Shown here one piece after another: positions 21,055 to 32,849 of a stretch of 64,000 nt of DNA (within the stretch, counting starts at the first letter, position 1; the number at the start of each line of letters is the position of its first letter). The notes under the pieces are model-generated. The model was not told where the DNA came from. It saw only the letters and a program-made list of their open reading frames with translations, and made no database searches. This DNA is from Anniella stebbinsi (Eukaryota > Chordata > Lepidosauria > Squamata > Anniellidae). The stretch spans positions 43,282,001-43,346,000 of the forward strand of contig JARDYH010000005.1 of NCBI GenBank assembly GCA_029215795.1, in the 5' to 3' direction. The position numbers were made by a program, and so were the translations under genes.

Positions 21055-21238
21055 GTTCAAAGTTGGTTTTAGATGTATGCTGTCTTTGTATATACCGTCC
21101 GTGGTGTGTTTTTTATGTTTTTAAATTTTGTAAATCATTTTTAATGTTTTAATCTTTTGTAAACTGCCCAGAGAGCTTTGGCTATGGGGCAGTATACAAA
21201 TGAAATAAATAAATAAATAAATGAATAAATAAATAAAA
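21055..21238 (+). mobile_element. L2/CR1-group LINE 3' end with (AAAT)n tail
   Basis: TTTTGTAAACTGCCCAGAGAG, CTTTGGCTATGGGGCAGTAT and ACAAATGAAATAAATAAATA form the recognisable 3' terminus of a squamate LINE family. The tail expands into an AAAT microsatellite at 21205-21238. The region upstream is T-rich 3' UTR. Confidence 0.65.
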
Positions 21239-21249
21239 CAGGCTTTAAC

Positions 21250-23750
21250 ACATAAGCAGCTAGACTCCTACTAAAATCGTCCTAGATTAGTAAGCTTAAT
21301 AAGGGAAAATACAAATCACTTTCTACTAAATACAAAGGCTATTCAATGTATTTCAGAATGGTAAATTTAGCAATGGTGAGCAATGGAAGTTCATGAAAGC
21401 CCCAAAAGTGTTGTTGACAATGTGGTGAGTGGTGGATTCCCAAGTGGCCAAATCTCCTCTTTCATACCCCCAGCTCCACCAGCTTTTCATTCCTTCCAAT
21501 TCTCTAAGCTCCATGGCTAGATACCACCATAAGGCAGATGGCCATGCATCAGCAATTCATTCCCTACAGTTACTCTATCAGTAAAATCCAACATATGTTC
21601 TACTTCGAGTAAACCCATGGAAATGAATGGGACTTCAGTTAGTCATGATACTCAGAGAGGCAGACGTGGTATGACTGTTCTTTTATTCTCAAATAATTAT
21701 GTTAATTGGTCTTGCGTAGCTAGAAAAGAAAGTTGCTGGGATGACAATGGGAATTTAGTACTCCAAATCCAATTACTGGGTAGGCCGAAAAATTCTACAT
21801 GCATGAAGAAGCATTATTGTTTTGACTACTTTATAAACCACTGGGATTTACTCTACTTTACTTTTCTATCACCTCCTCAGACAGTAGATGGCTTTAATGG
21901 AGTCACTCCCCTCATCTTATGGGAATGTATCCATAAGCTTATTTGACGTGGTGCTCACACAGTTTGGTCTCCTCTGTTTTAGATGGAGTGTTCTGCAAAA
22001 GTATATATTATATTATGATTTCGCTTTGATGGAAGGATTACAATTATGTATCTCCTGGGTTTCCATGTTACCAAGTCATGCTAGCACTTTTGAGGGACTG
22101 ACCATTATTTCTCCAATTACAGCTTGCAGGTTGTTGTTGTTTTCAAACACAGGGTATTTCTTGTCCAGTCTTTCTGTCATTCCTGTAGGCATCATGAACT
22201 TGTATTGAAACATTACACCAGCAATGAAATAGAGGAAATAAGACCAACCAGGGAGATAAAAGGGTGGAGGTTTTGTTTCGTTTTCTTTCTTTTAGAAAAT
22301 TCATAACTTCGTATCCAGACAAACTTTGAACTTTTTTCTTTTTTAAAAAAAAAAAAAGAAGAAGGAAAAATACACTCCTGTTTGGGCCAAGTGATTTTCC
22401 CCAAGTGATTTTCAGGTCTATGGTAGAGGTGAATATCCAGCTATATTGGACAAGGAGGCAAAATATGAAAGCTGCAAACCCAAGAGTGGGGAGCCAAAGT
22501 TAACTGCGTCATCATGTATGGAGATATTGGTGAGATAGCCTAAGCTCTCAACATGCCAGCTGAAGAACCCATGATCCATTTTTGTTGATTTTAAAATGAG
22601 AGCTTCTCCACATCGGACATCTGTTCTGGCTCTTACAGATGGAGGATTTTCCATCGGGCGAGGTCCTGTCTACACAAACAGTTGGGTCTTCTGCACCTTG
22701 GCCTTTCTCTCAGCATCCTCCGTGCACAATGAGTCCCTTCTTTGGACACGTGATCCTGCAGTGAAAGAAATAGAAGCAATGATCAGTGTGCTATGAAAAC
22801 CTGGGTGAGTGGGAAGGTTAAAGATGGAACTCCAAACTCTGCCTCCTATTGACAAGACATTTAACATTTGACAGGTGAAAGAAAAGGCATGTGCTTCATG
22901 TTGACAATTCATGGCTCTTGCTTCAGCAGAAAAAAATCACTTCAATGCCAGACTCTGGGGACTCACATTGTTCTTGAAAATACAATTTCCAACAACATAG
23001 GAAATGCCATTGTTACTTAGCTGCCACCAAGCCTATGCCCTAGAGTGGGGGTGGAACTAGATGCGACAGTGGCCAGACAGTGCATTAGAAGTGGGTTGCT
23101 GCTGAATGCTTATGAAGTAGTGGGATTTAAAGACCTCCTTTTCTCAGCTATGCCCCCCCCCCCAGGAATCCATTTCTCTGCAGCTGTTTTCCCTTTTGCC
23201 TGGTTTCAAATCCGACAGGAATTTGTACCAAGAGAAAAATGGTTGGGAAGAAGCAGTTTCAGGGTGGGAGTCATGTATCCCTCCTATCCACCCGTTCTAC
23301 ATTTTCAATCACTGCTGCTGCTGCCATCACTGCCATCTTTGCTGTATAGGAATTTGGCATTATCAGAATTCCAACAGATGGGTCACATCATTACAGTAAC
23401 ACATTCATATGCTCATGAACATACACATTCATACATAAACCACAGTGATGTCCTCATTTTCCTCCCTTTCACATGTAGGCTTTAGTACCATGATCCTGGC
23501 TTGCATTAAACCAGAGTTCCCCATAACATCTGAACCAGGGAACTCTAGTTGAGTGTCAATTAACAAATCAGGATAATAAGCCAGATCAGAAGCTATGAAC
23601 AATTATGCAAACATGGCCAGTGTGCAGTTAGAACCTGATACTTGCTTAAGATGAGTCTTTATGCTAAAATCCAAGTGTAATCTGCAGATAAGGACTACTG
23701 ATCTAGTTTTGATAGTGTACTGGTATAATTTTTTTTAAAAAGGAGAACAT
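21250..23750. other. Largely unassigned; dispersed-repeat fragment at about 21575-21650
   Basis: CTACTTCGAGTAAACCCATGG, then AATGAATGGGACTTCAGTTAG resembles a very common amniote dispersed repeat (ACTCAGAGTAGACCCATTGAAATGAATGG). The 146-codon plus frame at 23045-23485 crosses a C tract, has no domain that I recognise, and I do not call it a gene. Nothing else is assigned. Confidence 0.4.
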
Positions 23751-23758
23751 CCAAGTAA

Positions 23759-23864
23759 GGACAGAAAAAGGGAGATGCAGGTTCTCAGGATGCAAAAAAA
23801 AAATATCTTTATTGCAAAGAAAAAAATTTGCATCCTGAGAACCTGTTTCTCCTTTTTTCTGTCC
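23759..23864. repeat. Strong hairpin: 38-bp inverted repeat, 30-nt loop
   Basis: The left arm (23759-23796, GGACAGAAAAAGGGAGATGC onward) and right arm (23827-23864) are complementary except for about three positions. The A/T-rich loop contains TATCTTTATTGCAAAG. No target duplication or terminal motif identifies it as a transposon. It could be a small MITE, a snap-back replication product, or a transcribed hairpin. Confidence 0.85.
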
Positions 23865-24985
23865 ATAAATTAGAAAAGAGCCACAGAATAATGCATATTA
23901 CATCGTTGTTTCTGTTACACCAGAATACTTATCATGAGCATTTAGAGGCTAGGTCGTAAGCAATGGGTTTTCCTTAGATGGAATTATAATTTTGTGAACT
24001 CTGTGTCCCTATAAAAAGCCTTGCCCAACCCTCTTCTTCCCTACAAAATTCAGATTTCCACACCAGGGAATGATTCCTTGAACAATTTTTTTAAAAAAAT
24101 ATGGAGTTTTAAAAAAATCTTTATTATTTAACTCCAAAATAGAAGCTTTTGAGAACACTCCAGTGAAGAAGCAGTTCAAAACTCCTTCAAGGCAAATTAT
24201 TCCCCATTTTGCCAAAACATTACACTGGTACAGAGAAATTGCAGCCCTAAAATCTATATTAATCCTTGAATGGCATCACTTGCATTTAATAGGATGTGTA
24301 AGAATAAGGCCTAGTTTTCCCCTGTCCTCTTAAAAACCCTTACATACTCAGGGATCACTAAAAAAAATTTAACAAAATTCTGAATTAGTTATCATCTACG
24401 TGCTTAAAAATATAATTATGTCCTTGAAATGTATTTTCTGATTTATTAATTTTTTACTGGAAACTCCCAAATGGGAAGGGGAGTTTAATTCTTCTTTCCA
24501 CAGCATCACTTAGAATGATAGCCTCAATTGGCACCCATGGGAGCTATTTTTTAAGTCCTGTAGTCACATGGTGGTGTTTATGACAATTACTGGTAAAATT
24601 GCAACTAGGGAGGGAAGAATTGAAATTCCCTATGGGGGTCCCAATAAAAATTGAACCCCAAACTGTAAAAGAGAGAGAGAGAGAAAGAGAGAGACTTAGC
24701 TGCTAGCTATGTCTTTAAAGTAACATGTAACATGATTGTGAAAATGATTCCACAAATCTTTTCTTTTGCTCCATTTTAAGCGCCTTGAACAAACAAAAAG
24801 CCAGTCGAAACATGCTGAAATGTAGGACTTGAGATGGATTATCTCAAACAATATTCAGAATATGCCCTAAACCTTTGGAGTGGCAATTCTAACCCTATGT
24901 TATCAGTTGAAAGAAATGAAGTGGATGGTGATGTCCATCTCAGATTAAACTGGATTTTGTTTCTGTTAAAAAAAAAATACAGAAC
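23865..24985. other. Unassigned; short (GA)n at 24670-24694
   Basis: The only clear feature is a short impure GA repeat. No gene or mobile element is recognised. Confidence 0.4.
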
Positions 24986-25179
24986 TTAATGAATATTCAG
25001 CCAGAAACAGTAAACACAATCCTGACAAGAACTAGTTCCAACGAAAGTAGAAACCAAGAGAGGCGGTTTTGTCTAAACTGGCACCGTGTCCGGGACATGC
25101 TGACTGTATCGTTCCCTAGAAACATTAGATTAGAAATAAATGAGACTTTGCCCCAGGATGCTAACACGAAATGACTGGC

Positions 25180-25240
25180 CACAACCACGTGGCTCCAGCT
25201 GGCACTTCCTTTCTGTTGCCTGGCAACAGCATGTGCTTGA
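25180..25240. promoter_or_regulatory. Candidate cis-regulatory patch: E-box plus RFX X-box
   Basis: CACGTG (25186-25191) is a canonical E-box. GTTGCCTGGCAAC (25215-25227) is an inverted repeat with a 1-nt spacer fitting the RFX X-box consensus GTNRCC(N0-3)RGYAAC. A TTCCT ETS-like core lies between them (25206-25210). The surrounding 25.0-25.3 kb shows no transposon hallmark, unlike much of the window. The motifs are seen directly; any enhancer role is inference. Confidence 0.4.
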
Positions 25241-25734
25241 CAGAAGATGATAAACAGAAGGCCAGAGGGAAGAGGTACTGCTTAGCCACTGTATGCAGTA
25301 GAAGTAAGCTTGGAAGGGAAGGCCGCATTAGGAATGGGTGGTGGTGAAAAAGGAAATTAGGTTGGACAAATTACCGTTGCACACACTGACTTGCAGGCTA
25401 AACAAGCGGGCTCTGTTACACTTTTGGGGGCTAACAAGACATACATTCTACCATCTGGGCAATGTTTGACCAGCATGAGGCCAGCGGCCAAAAAATTAGC
25501 ACTCGGGCACAGTCATGTCTGCCTGCAAGTTATCTAGTTTCTTATTGTAGGCCTCTGTCGTAGGATTTAAGATGCTGGAAAATATCTGGGCCTAGATTTA
25601 AACCAGCTCAGTTTTTTTGCCATCTGGTTGGTGATGTGACTTATGATCCTGCCATATGTACCAAGCTAGGGTCACTTCAAGCAATGGATGCAACAAGATC
25701 TTTGCATGACTTTCCTCCCTGTTTCTCAATGAGC

Positions 25735-26042
25735 CTGCTCAGATAACATGATAAAACGTGATGCTTTAGCATTTTGAGCTAAACACTATGGCTTTGCATG
25801 TTGTGTGAACCATTCCTAACCAAAGTGGCTACATAACCATGTTTTAAACACACTGGCCCTGTTCAGACGACACGCTAAGCCACAGTGGTTAAGCATTTTG
25901 AGCTCATTATGGTTTAGCGTGTCGAGTGAACCATTCCTAACCATGGTGGCTACACAACACGGTTTAAACACGCTCACTAACCATTTGCTGCAAAAGGGTT
26001 AGTGGCTTAACCATGGCTTAGCATGCTGTCTAAATAGGCCCA
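25735..26042. mobile_element. Inverted-repeat MITE (189 bp) preceded by a truncated copy of itself
   Basis: The complete copy, 25854-26042, begins TGGCCCTGTTCAGACGACAC and ends GCTGTCTAAATAGGCCCA, imperfect inverted repeats containing GCTAAGCCA / TGGCTTAGC. The preceding 25735-25853 repeats its left two-thirds (GCATTTTGAGCTAAACAC, GTGAACCATTCCTAACCA, TAAACACAC) in the same orientation and is cut exactly where the full copy starts. The arrangement is head-to-tail, truncated plus full. Confidence 0.7.
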
Positions 26043-26689
26043 ATGTGTAAAATTTGCATTTGTGCAAAAAGATGATAACGTTTGGCATATAATGAGATAC
26101 TGGATCATTTAGGGAGAAGAAAATTTAAAAATCTCTTTTTAATATTTAAACAGCTTACTTAAGACATGTTGCGACAATTTGAACAGTACTTTTGTTACCT
26201 AGGCAGTGTGACAGCAATGGCAGAACTATGTTTCCCATACCAATGAGATTTCTGTAAAATATCCCAGCTATGTGGGAAAAGCCTACGTTATGATTCCTCT
26301 ATCACAAACACACACACCCCAGTTTTGGGAGGGTTTGTTTCTGGTGCATGAAGACACAATATGGATACCATCACGTGGCCTAGAGCTTCTCATGTTACCT
26401 CACTGCTTTGGAATAAAGTGGAATGACAACGAACAAACCCACAACCATTCAACATTGTGGCTTGCCTCTTGGCAACCCAGGGTTGCTTCAGATGTTACTT
26501 TTTCCTCTTAAGATCCAGTGCCACACATTATAAATCATTATGGTTGTTGTAAATGTTTTGATATAGTTTATTTTCAAAAGCTGAATATGCTTCCCGAAGG
26601 ATTCTGTATTCCTGTACTTTGTAACTCGATCTAGAGGTGGGAGGGGAGGCTGGGAAGTGTTGTATGATGTTGTATTTTGTGAAACACAA

Positions 26690-26880
26690 GAAAAAAAAGA
26701 AGAAAAAAGATCCAGTAGCACTTTTGAATAGTTAGAAGCATATCAAGTTCACTTTCCACAGAGGATGCAAAAGAGCACACCAGGATAGGAATTGACATAT
26801 CTAACAATTCAGAAGAGGTGTTGCAGGGCAGAGGTAGCAAACTATTTGTCCACATTCTCAGTGACGAAGCGACACAAAGA
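26690..26880 (-). mobile_element. Possible ancient dispersed repeat (minus)
   Basis: AGATCCAGTAGCACTTTTGAA, then GCATATCAAGTTCACTTTCC looks like the complement of a reptile repeat whose plus copy may be at about 27320-27430 (CTTTAAGACTCCTTGTTGTT, then TTTGCTGCAACAAATAAAC). The family is not named with certainty. Confidence 0.35.
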
Positions 26881-27319
26881 TCCTAAGGTATGTAGCTTAT
26901 AACGAATGATATTGGCTGTGTTCAGACATCACTTTAATCCATAATGGGTTAATAAACTACTTCTTGATTTTAAAAATAAGCTACTGTTGTGTCCCCCCCC
27001 AACATGGTCAGACAAATAAGCTACTGTGTATCTAATGATCCCTCTTAAAAGGGATCATTAGACAATCTCATAGAGGAAGAGGCTACTGTGAGCTATACTT
27101 GTCATAATGGCTTTAGGCTACCTCCCAGTTCAGAAGCAATAGGCCACTGAATACCAGTTTTTGCAGAACAACAGTGAGAGAAGGCTATGGCAATCTTCAT
27201 GCCCTTCTTGTGTGACTTCAGAAGGCATCTCATTGGCTGCTGAGAGAAAGCAGATGCTGAACTAAGTGGAACCTTTACACTTATCCAGCAGGACCCTCCT
27301 TCTAGTTCACTTCATGTGT

Positions 27320-27430
27320 CTGAAAGAGTGAGATCTGGCCCCCGAAAGTGTGTACTGAAATATATTTGTATAGTCTTTAAGACTCCTTGTTGTTTTTGCT
27401 GCAACAAATAAACATGGTTACCCCTCTAGA
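27320..27430 (+). mobile_element. Possible ancient dispersed repeat (plus)
   Basis: TTTGTATAGTCTTTAAGACTC, then CTTGTTGTTTTTGCTGCAAC and ATGGTTACCCCTCTAGAA match my memory of an amniote repeat ending GTTAGTCTTTAAGGTGCCAC..ACACGGCTACCCCTCTGAA. Low-divergence members occur widely in reptiles, but the class is uncertain. Confidence 0.4.
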
Positions 27431-28259
27431 ATGGGAAGGAGGACTACATTGTACTAAAGTAGACATGATGTCTCCATTCTAGTTGGTGAGGACAGTGATA
27501 AGCATGTTTTACTCCATCTTTCCTAAGGAAAGATGGTGAAGAAATGTAAGGTGAACCTTTGCACAGTCGGCCTTTTAAATAAATACATTTGTAAACACCC
27601 TGCAGTGACGGTGCATTACTTCCTGCTTTAGAAATTGACTTACTGCAAATATTTCTTAATGACAGAAACAAGTGTGCCGATGCACACACCCCTCATACAG
27701 ATCTTTGTACAAGGTGGTGCAATGCAAGTGTGCCCTTTTGAAGTTTCCTCAGGCTTCTAAGTATCCTGCTGCAATCAAAGCCCCATAAAAACAGAGATAT
27801 TGGAGAGTGTGCGTAGAAAGCTGTTATCTGTTATCTCACCACTCAAGGGGGTGGCTTCTTTTGCGGCTCATTTGAAGGTGCGTTGCCATGAAAGATCAAA
27901 GCTATTTCCCGAAATGCCCCACCAGGTCTGAACGTAGGTGCCAAACAGCTATCCTGGAGGTAAACAGCAATGCCTCTCCTCCTCACATGGGAGCAGGTCT
28001 GTCCCCTTCCCCACCTCAGTTAGGTAGAGGAAGATATGTGACATGATGTGCCAGCATCAGAACACTATCCACTTAGGAGGCAGTAGGTATATCTTTATAA
28101 AGCAGCCACAACCTCCTAAACTGCCTCTCCATCTTCTATCTACCTACCTGCTACCTGGGGTGGGATTAGCTAATCACCCCTGAAAAAAGGGGTTGAAACG
28201 AAACAATTTTTTTTGTGCATTCTAATTTAGGCTTTGGGTGCAGCTTTTTCACTGATGCC

Positions 28260-28735
28260 ACTGTTAGCGAATGGGGTAGCTATGGTTTGGCTAACTAGCT
28301 TCAGCTATTTTGACTACAACTGGGTTGCACCTGAGAGATGAAGTGTCACTAACTTAACCTCTCTCTCATTGCCAACTGGCTCAAGAGGATGGAAGAAGGA
28401 AGCAGACCATGACCCCTGTAGCACCTAATACAGCCAATAGGGATGGGCTGGAATGGTCAGGGGCTGCCATCGCCTGCCGTCATGGTGGGCAGCCAATGCA
28501 AAGCCTAGCTCAGTACCTGATTGACCTGGTGCTTCAAACCAGGGTGGAATTGCCCACATTGACACCAGGGGCATCTGAGAAATCCCATGGTGCCAAGAGT
28601 TGCCCACACAGATCTGTAGTTTTTATGCTTGACACTGCAGATCCTTGATGTTTCTTAATAAAGCTGTTACCTTTCCCCTCCCAAAATACCTTGAGTCTTC
28701 ATTCTAGTGTGGAGACATTGTTACTGCAAAAGATA
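28260..28735 (+). mobile_element. Possible solo LTR or LTR-like fragment
   Basis: The end of the stretch has a polyadenylation signal in the context CTTAATAAAGCTGTTACC (about 28654-28671), followed by CTTGAGTCTTCATTCTAGTG, which resembles the R/U5 region of a retroviral-type LTR. The boundaries TGTTAGC and TTACTGCA would give TG...CA ends, but I see no matching target duplication. There is no internal coding sequence, and a gene 3' end is an alternative. Confidence 0.3.
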
Positions 28736-29228
28736 GGACTTCAAATCCTTGCTCCAGGGGGTGCTCAGGCAATGTTAACAAGTCATGGGTTTTCTGGATA
28801 GGAAAGAAATGTAGCCATATCCAAAATATGAGGAAATGTCAAGATCCATGGTAGAAATGTGTGTATATTACTGCCCACACTGTAAATTGTTATGAGGTTT
28901 GCCATGAAATGTCACCTTAAAATGTTCACCACTGGAGTTGTTTCCCCTGATTTCCACTCATGGCTATGAAAACAGTTCCTTCTTCCCTTCCCTTGCCACA
29001 TTGTGACACATAGCAAGGAAGAGGAAATGGATTTTTGCCACTGCTGCTGGTTAGCCAAACATGGTAGGGTCTTCTCAAGGGCCTCATATTACTTAACGTA
29101 TCTGCAAAGTACTCTTGAATCTTTCTGGGAACCGAGTAGAAAGAGACAAATAGCAACAAACCTGTGTGCAATGATGAACCAAACTGCGTAAAATGCAGAC
29201 ATGCTTCTCAGAGTGCTCAACTGGAATG

Positions 29229-29259
29229 CGTGCATTTTGACTGAGTGCATTTTGACTGA
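29229..29259 (+). repeat. Two-unit 15-bp tandem repeat
   Basis: TGCATTTTGACTGAG is repeated directly twice. Confidence 0.7.
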
Positions 29260-29348
29260 GTGTAGACTGTATATATTTGCAGAAAGTGTGAAATTAGCTC
29301 TAGAGAAGGGTACTGGAGGAACTCTCACGAGAACGCTGTTCCAGGTAC

Positions 29349-29392
<44 letters not shown>

Positions 29393-29560
29393 TATTTCTT
29401 ATCCGCCTCTCCATCTGGATCGAGGCGGGGAACAACAACATGATAAAATACATAAAACTGATTAAAACATGACACATATTATTAAAACTGCATAAAAATC
29501 CTAAAACATGACATTGTCAACAGCAGAAAATATATTAAACAGGATTGAACCTGGACAAAA
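29349..29560 (-). mobile_element. L2/CR1-group LINE 3' end, minus, with (AAT)n tail
   Basis: The AAT repeat (29349-29391) is the A-rich tail seen from the other strand. It is followed by ATCCGCCTCTCCATCTGGAT, then CGAGGCGGGGAACAACAACA, identical in layout to the start of the longer minus copy at 36409-37095. The apparent poly-Asn peptide is a repeat artefact. Confidence 0.7.
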
Positions 29561-30000
29561 TACACACTTGTGTATTCATAGAGCACTATAGCTAAACATG
29601 TCTTCCTCCTTTGGTCCAGGTGATGATTATCAAACTTGTGCAATCCTTCCATCTTCTCTGATGCAGGCACTCTACCCTATGAATGCAGCACATTAGGCAA
29701 CAATGAGAAAAAGATCACCCCTGCTTGATAAGCATTGCCAGGACCACAGAATGAAGAATTCTTTCATTCAAACAATAAATAAATAAATTTCTCTAGGTAT
29801 TGTACAATTTAAAACATAATAACAACACAAAAATACAAATATAATCCCAAGAATAATGGTTGACAGAAGAAAATTAAGGTACATGCCAACTCAGCACAGG
29901 ATCTCATATTAAAATGACCATCAGGTAGTGAATGTAGTGGGATGGGCACTGTACGAAGCCAAGCTTATCCTGAGGTGGTCATCAGCCAAGAACAGGTAAC

Positions 30001-30066
30001 TTGATTGATTGATTGATTGATTGATTACATTTCTATACCACCCAATAGCAAAAGCTCTCCAATCTA
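30001..30066 (-). mobile_element. LINE 3' terminus fragment with (TTGA)n tail
   Basis: TTGATTGATTGATTGATTGAT, then ACATTTCTATACCACCCAAT and AGCAAAAGCTCTCC is the complement of GAGAGCTTTTGCTATTGGGTGG..TATAGAAATGT, the same terminus seen on the plus strand at 21160-21215. Confidence 0.65.
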
Positions 30067-30259
30067 ACTCATTCTCTGAACTACAAATCTTTCACTGCAA
30101 GAAGGGGTCAGCCCATATAAGTGGGTTTCCATGCACAATTATTTTGGGACCGCATCCTCCTCTAAGTCTAAATCAGCAGGCCAAGCATACCTGTATAGAA
30201 TTGCACACCAACTTATGAATCGAGATCCATCAAACATGAACATCAAGTAACACAGTGGC

Positions 30260-30552
30260 TGAGTTTGGACAACAATTTAGACAACAGAGGGGGGGAAGAG
30301 ACAACTGACGGTTCATTATTTTTGTGGTACCCGACACATGACACGTTGCCGCTCACCCCATTGTGTGGCTGAAAGTCCCGGCCTCATGAGAAGCAACGGG
30401 TCTTCGATTAACAACAGAGCAGCCCATTGTTTTTCCTCGTTGTTAAACAATATACTGTCCGTTGTGTTCCCCCTCCCAACACGACACAATATTCAACACA
30501 ACGGACAGTTGCCTCTTCCCCCCTCCGTTGCCTAAAGTGTCATCCGAACTCA
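30260..30552. mobile_element. 293-bp inverted-repeat MITE
   Basis: The left end TGAGTTTGGACAACA and right end TGTCATCCGAACTCA are imperfect inverted repeats. They continue inward with CAACAGAGGGGGGAAGAG and its partner CTCTTCCCCCCTCCGTTG. An inner inverted pair also exists (ACTGTCCGTTGTGTT / AACACAACGGACAGT, 30455-30510). No coding sequence is present. Confidence 0.75.
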
Positions 30553-32849
30553 TAGTATCCTTTTATCAAGAAAAGTTAGGTGCTTAAGCCTCACATTACC
30601 GCTTCCTGGCAAGGATGAAACCCGGTTACCCAGCCTTTTAAAACTCCCTGAAACACACAGCAAGGGTGAATAATTCAGCCAATGGCCCACACATGGAGTG
30701 AGGCAGAGGGGTCTCAAGGGTCAAAGAGACCTGGCCCTCCAGCCCCCACTTTTTTCTGCACCAACCACTGAGTCACAGAGACTCCCTCAGGCCATAAGAG
30801 GAGGAGGCCTAAACTGCTAGAGTTGTAGCTGGCTGCTGTACAAGGGCACAAGCTGTAAATGAGCAAATTCCACCTCAAGCAGCAGGACAGGAAGACATCT
30901 CCATCCAGAGAAAACAGTGAAAGAGGCAAGAATAAAATAATGATGTGTATCTAGATCTATCTGCTTGCCATCAACTTCTCCTGCTCCTCCACCTCCTTCC
31001 ATTAGATCGGCAAACACGTGTGCGCTTCAGCAGGGACTAAGATACTCTCTCAGCTAATTCGTTTTGGGTGTTTTTCTGATTCAGGGGGTGGGGAAAGCCA
31101 TGCTGGGACATGGAATTTTGTTTATCTGCAGGACTGTGTGGGCAGCAAAGCAAAACAGGAAATGAAACTATTCTGGCAGTTTTAGCCATACAGCGTTCCC
31201 ATGGCAGCCATTAAAACTAAAAAGCCCCCCACTGGCTGCTCCCTTTTTACAAAAAAAGTTATCCCCTAACCTTGGCCCTTCAATCCTGAGTACAACTGCA
31301 ATATTTTTCTCCTTTTTGGTAGTGGTACAGGAATCAAGCAAGCTACAGAATTCTGCTCCCTCTACTGATGTAGCCATGGGAGGTTTATTAAACTTTTTAT
31401 TTTGTGATAGTAAATCAAAGCTTGCTACATAGTTGAAAAACCTCACTTTAATTCACATCTGTAGCACTTGTGTCCTTCCACTGGATCACACAACAGCTTT
31501 AGCTAGAATCTTTGGTTTTGCATCCTGTTTTTTAATTTGTTTGCAATGCGTTAACTCCATTGAATGTGGAGATATAGCACAATCACACACAGGCGTGCGC
31601 ACTCACACACACATGTATAGTTATAGGTATTGAAAGATAGATAGACTAACAACAGAGTAATTTCAAAATATATTTAGTATTAAACATTTCAGCTGTTGCT
31701 CTCATCGGTAATTGTGATGCTAAAAGGCTACCAAGAATAGCAGTTTGGAATGCTGGGAGATGAACATTGAGCTCCATCACACCAGTGTTTAAGTGCACTC
31801 TCACTATGCCTGGTGTGTGAATTTGCAGAACGGTACTCACATGACGCTGTGCCTGTCCTGCTGACACCCCGCCTCTTCCCCAGCCTTTCCTAGAATGCTA
31901 AAAACCTGAATTATTTTCCCTGGGCGCATTTAATGCGCCCTAAGACTCAGTGTAGTTTTAAAGGAACTGGGGACTTGAATGGATTGCATCAAGTCCTGGC
32001 AGGGAAAAGTTATCTCTTCCAGCAGCGAGCTCAGAGCCTCAATATAAAACCAAAACCTTGAATCCCAGGCTCAAAAGCGTTTTTTAAACTCATACAATGC
32101 CTGAATCTCTGCAGAGACAGGATTATATTCCCTCAATGCCCCCAAAGAGCCAGACTAAAGGGTCGTTCCATTTTTGCCCAGTGGAAAGGCGGTCTGGTTG
32201 AAATACTCATCTGACAGGACCTGACTGGAGGGAGAAAGAGAAGGGGAGGGGTGGAGTGGAATGGAGCAGAAGAGTAAACGAGCGAAGGAGCGAAGGAATG
32301 AAAGAGCAGCTATTCAGGTGAAAGGGACCACAAGCTTGACAGGGTGGTAAAAAAAAACACAGAGGCAAACCTAAGGGGAAATTAGGTGTGATGGAGATCA
32401 TTACTAAGGAGAGAGGGAAAGCTTTGTGAATGGTACAAAGCATTTGAATTGTCTTCCATTAATCACACCCTCCCACACATACCAAATTGTTTTAGTTTTG
32501 AATCCGAGCTGTTTGAATGTTGGACACAATGAAAAACAGGGCCATTTTCAAAAGATCCAGGAGCATGACACAACATAACATTCTCCCTTGAAGGCTGAGA
32601 TGGCCAAATGAAAATTGGTGTCACATTTAAGATGCCATATTGATATTCAAGGGGATGAGAAAATATATAAGGTACAATCTCTCCTGAGCATTGTGATGTC
32701 ACCATGAAATTTGGCGTACAGGTTTACAACATGCAGAACAAGAAGTGTACTGAGGTAAATGAAACTGAGGGAAGGAAAGGTGGAAGATAACTTTAGGAAT
32801 GGGTTTGGGGGTTTCAAGTTAAGGAGCCCAGAATACATAGGGTTTGTAA
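30553..32849. other. Unassigned non-coding sequence
   Basis: No gene is seen. A perfect 19-nt palindrome, GGGCGCATT-T-AATGCGCCC, lies at 31922-31940. Purine-rich stretches occur near 32220-32310. Short frames have no motifs. Confidence 0.4.

Noticed and set aside
23045..23485. 146-codon open frame on the plus strand
   Set aside because: Crosses a C tract, overlaps a second frame, and shows no motif.
29344..29391. Poly-Asn peptide
   Set aside because: A translation of the AAT microsatellite at a LINE tail. The same applies to 36.4 kb.
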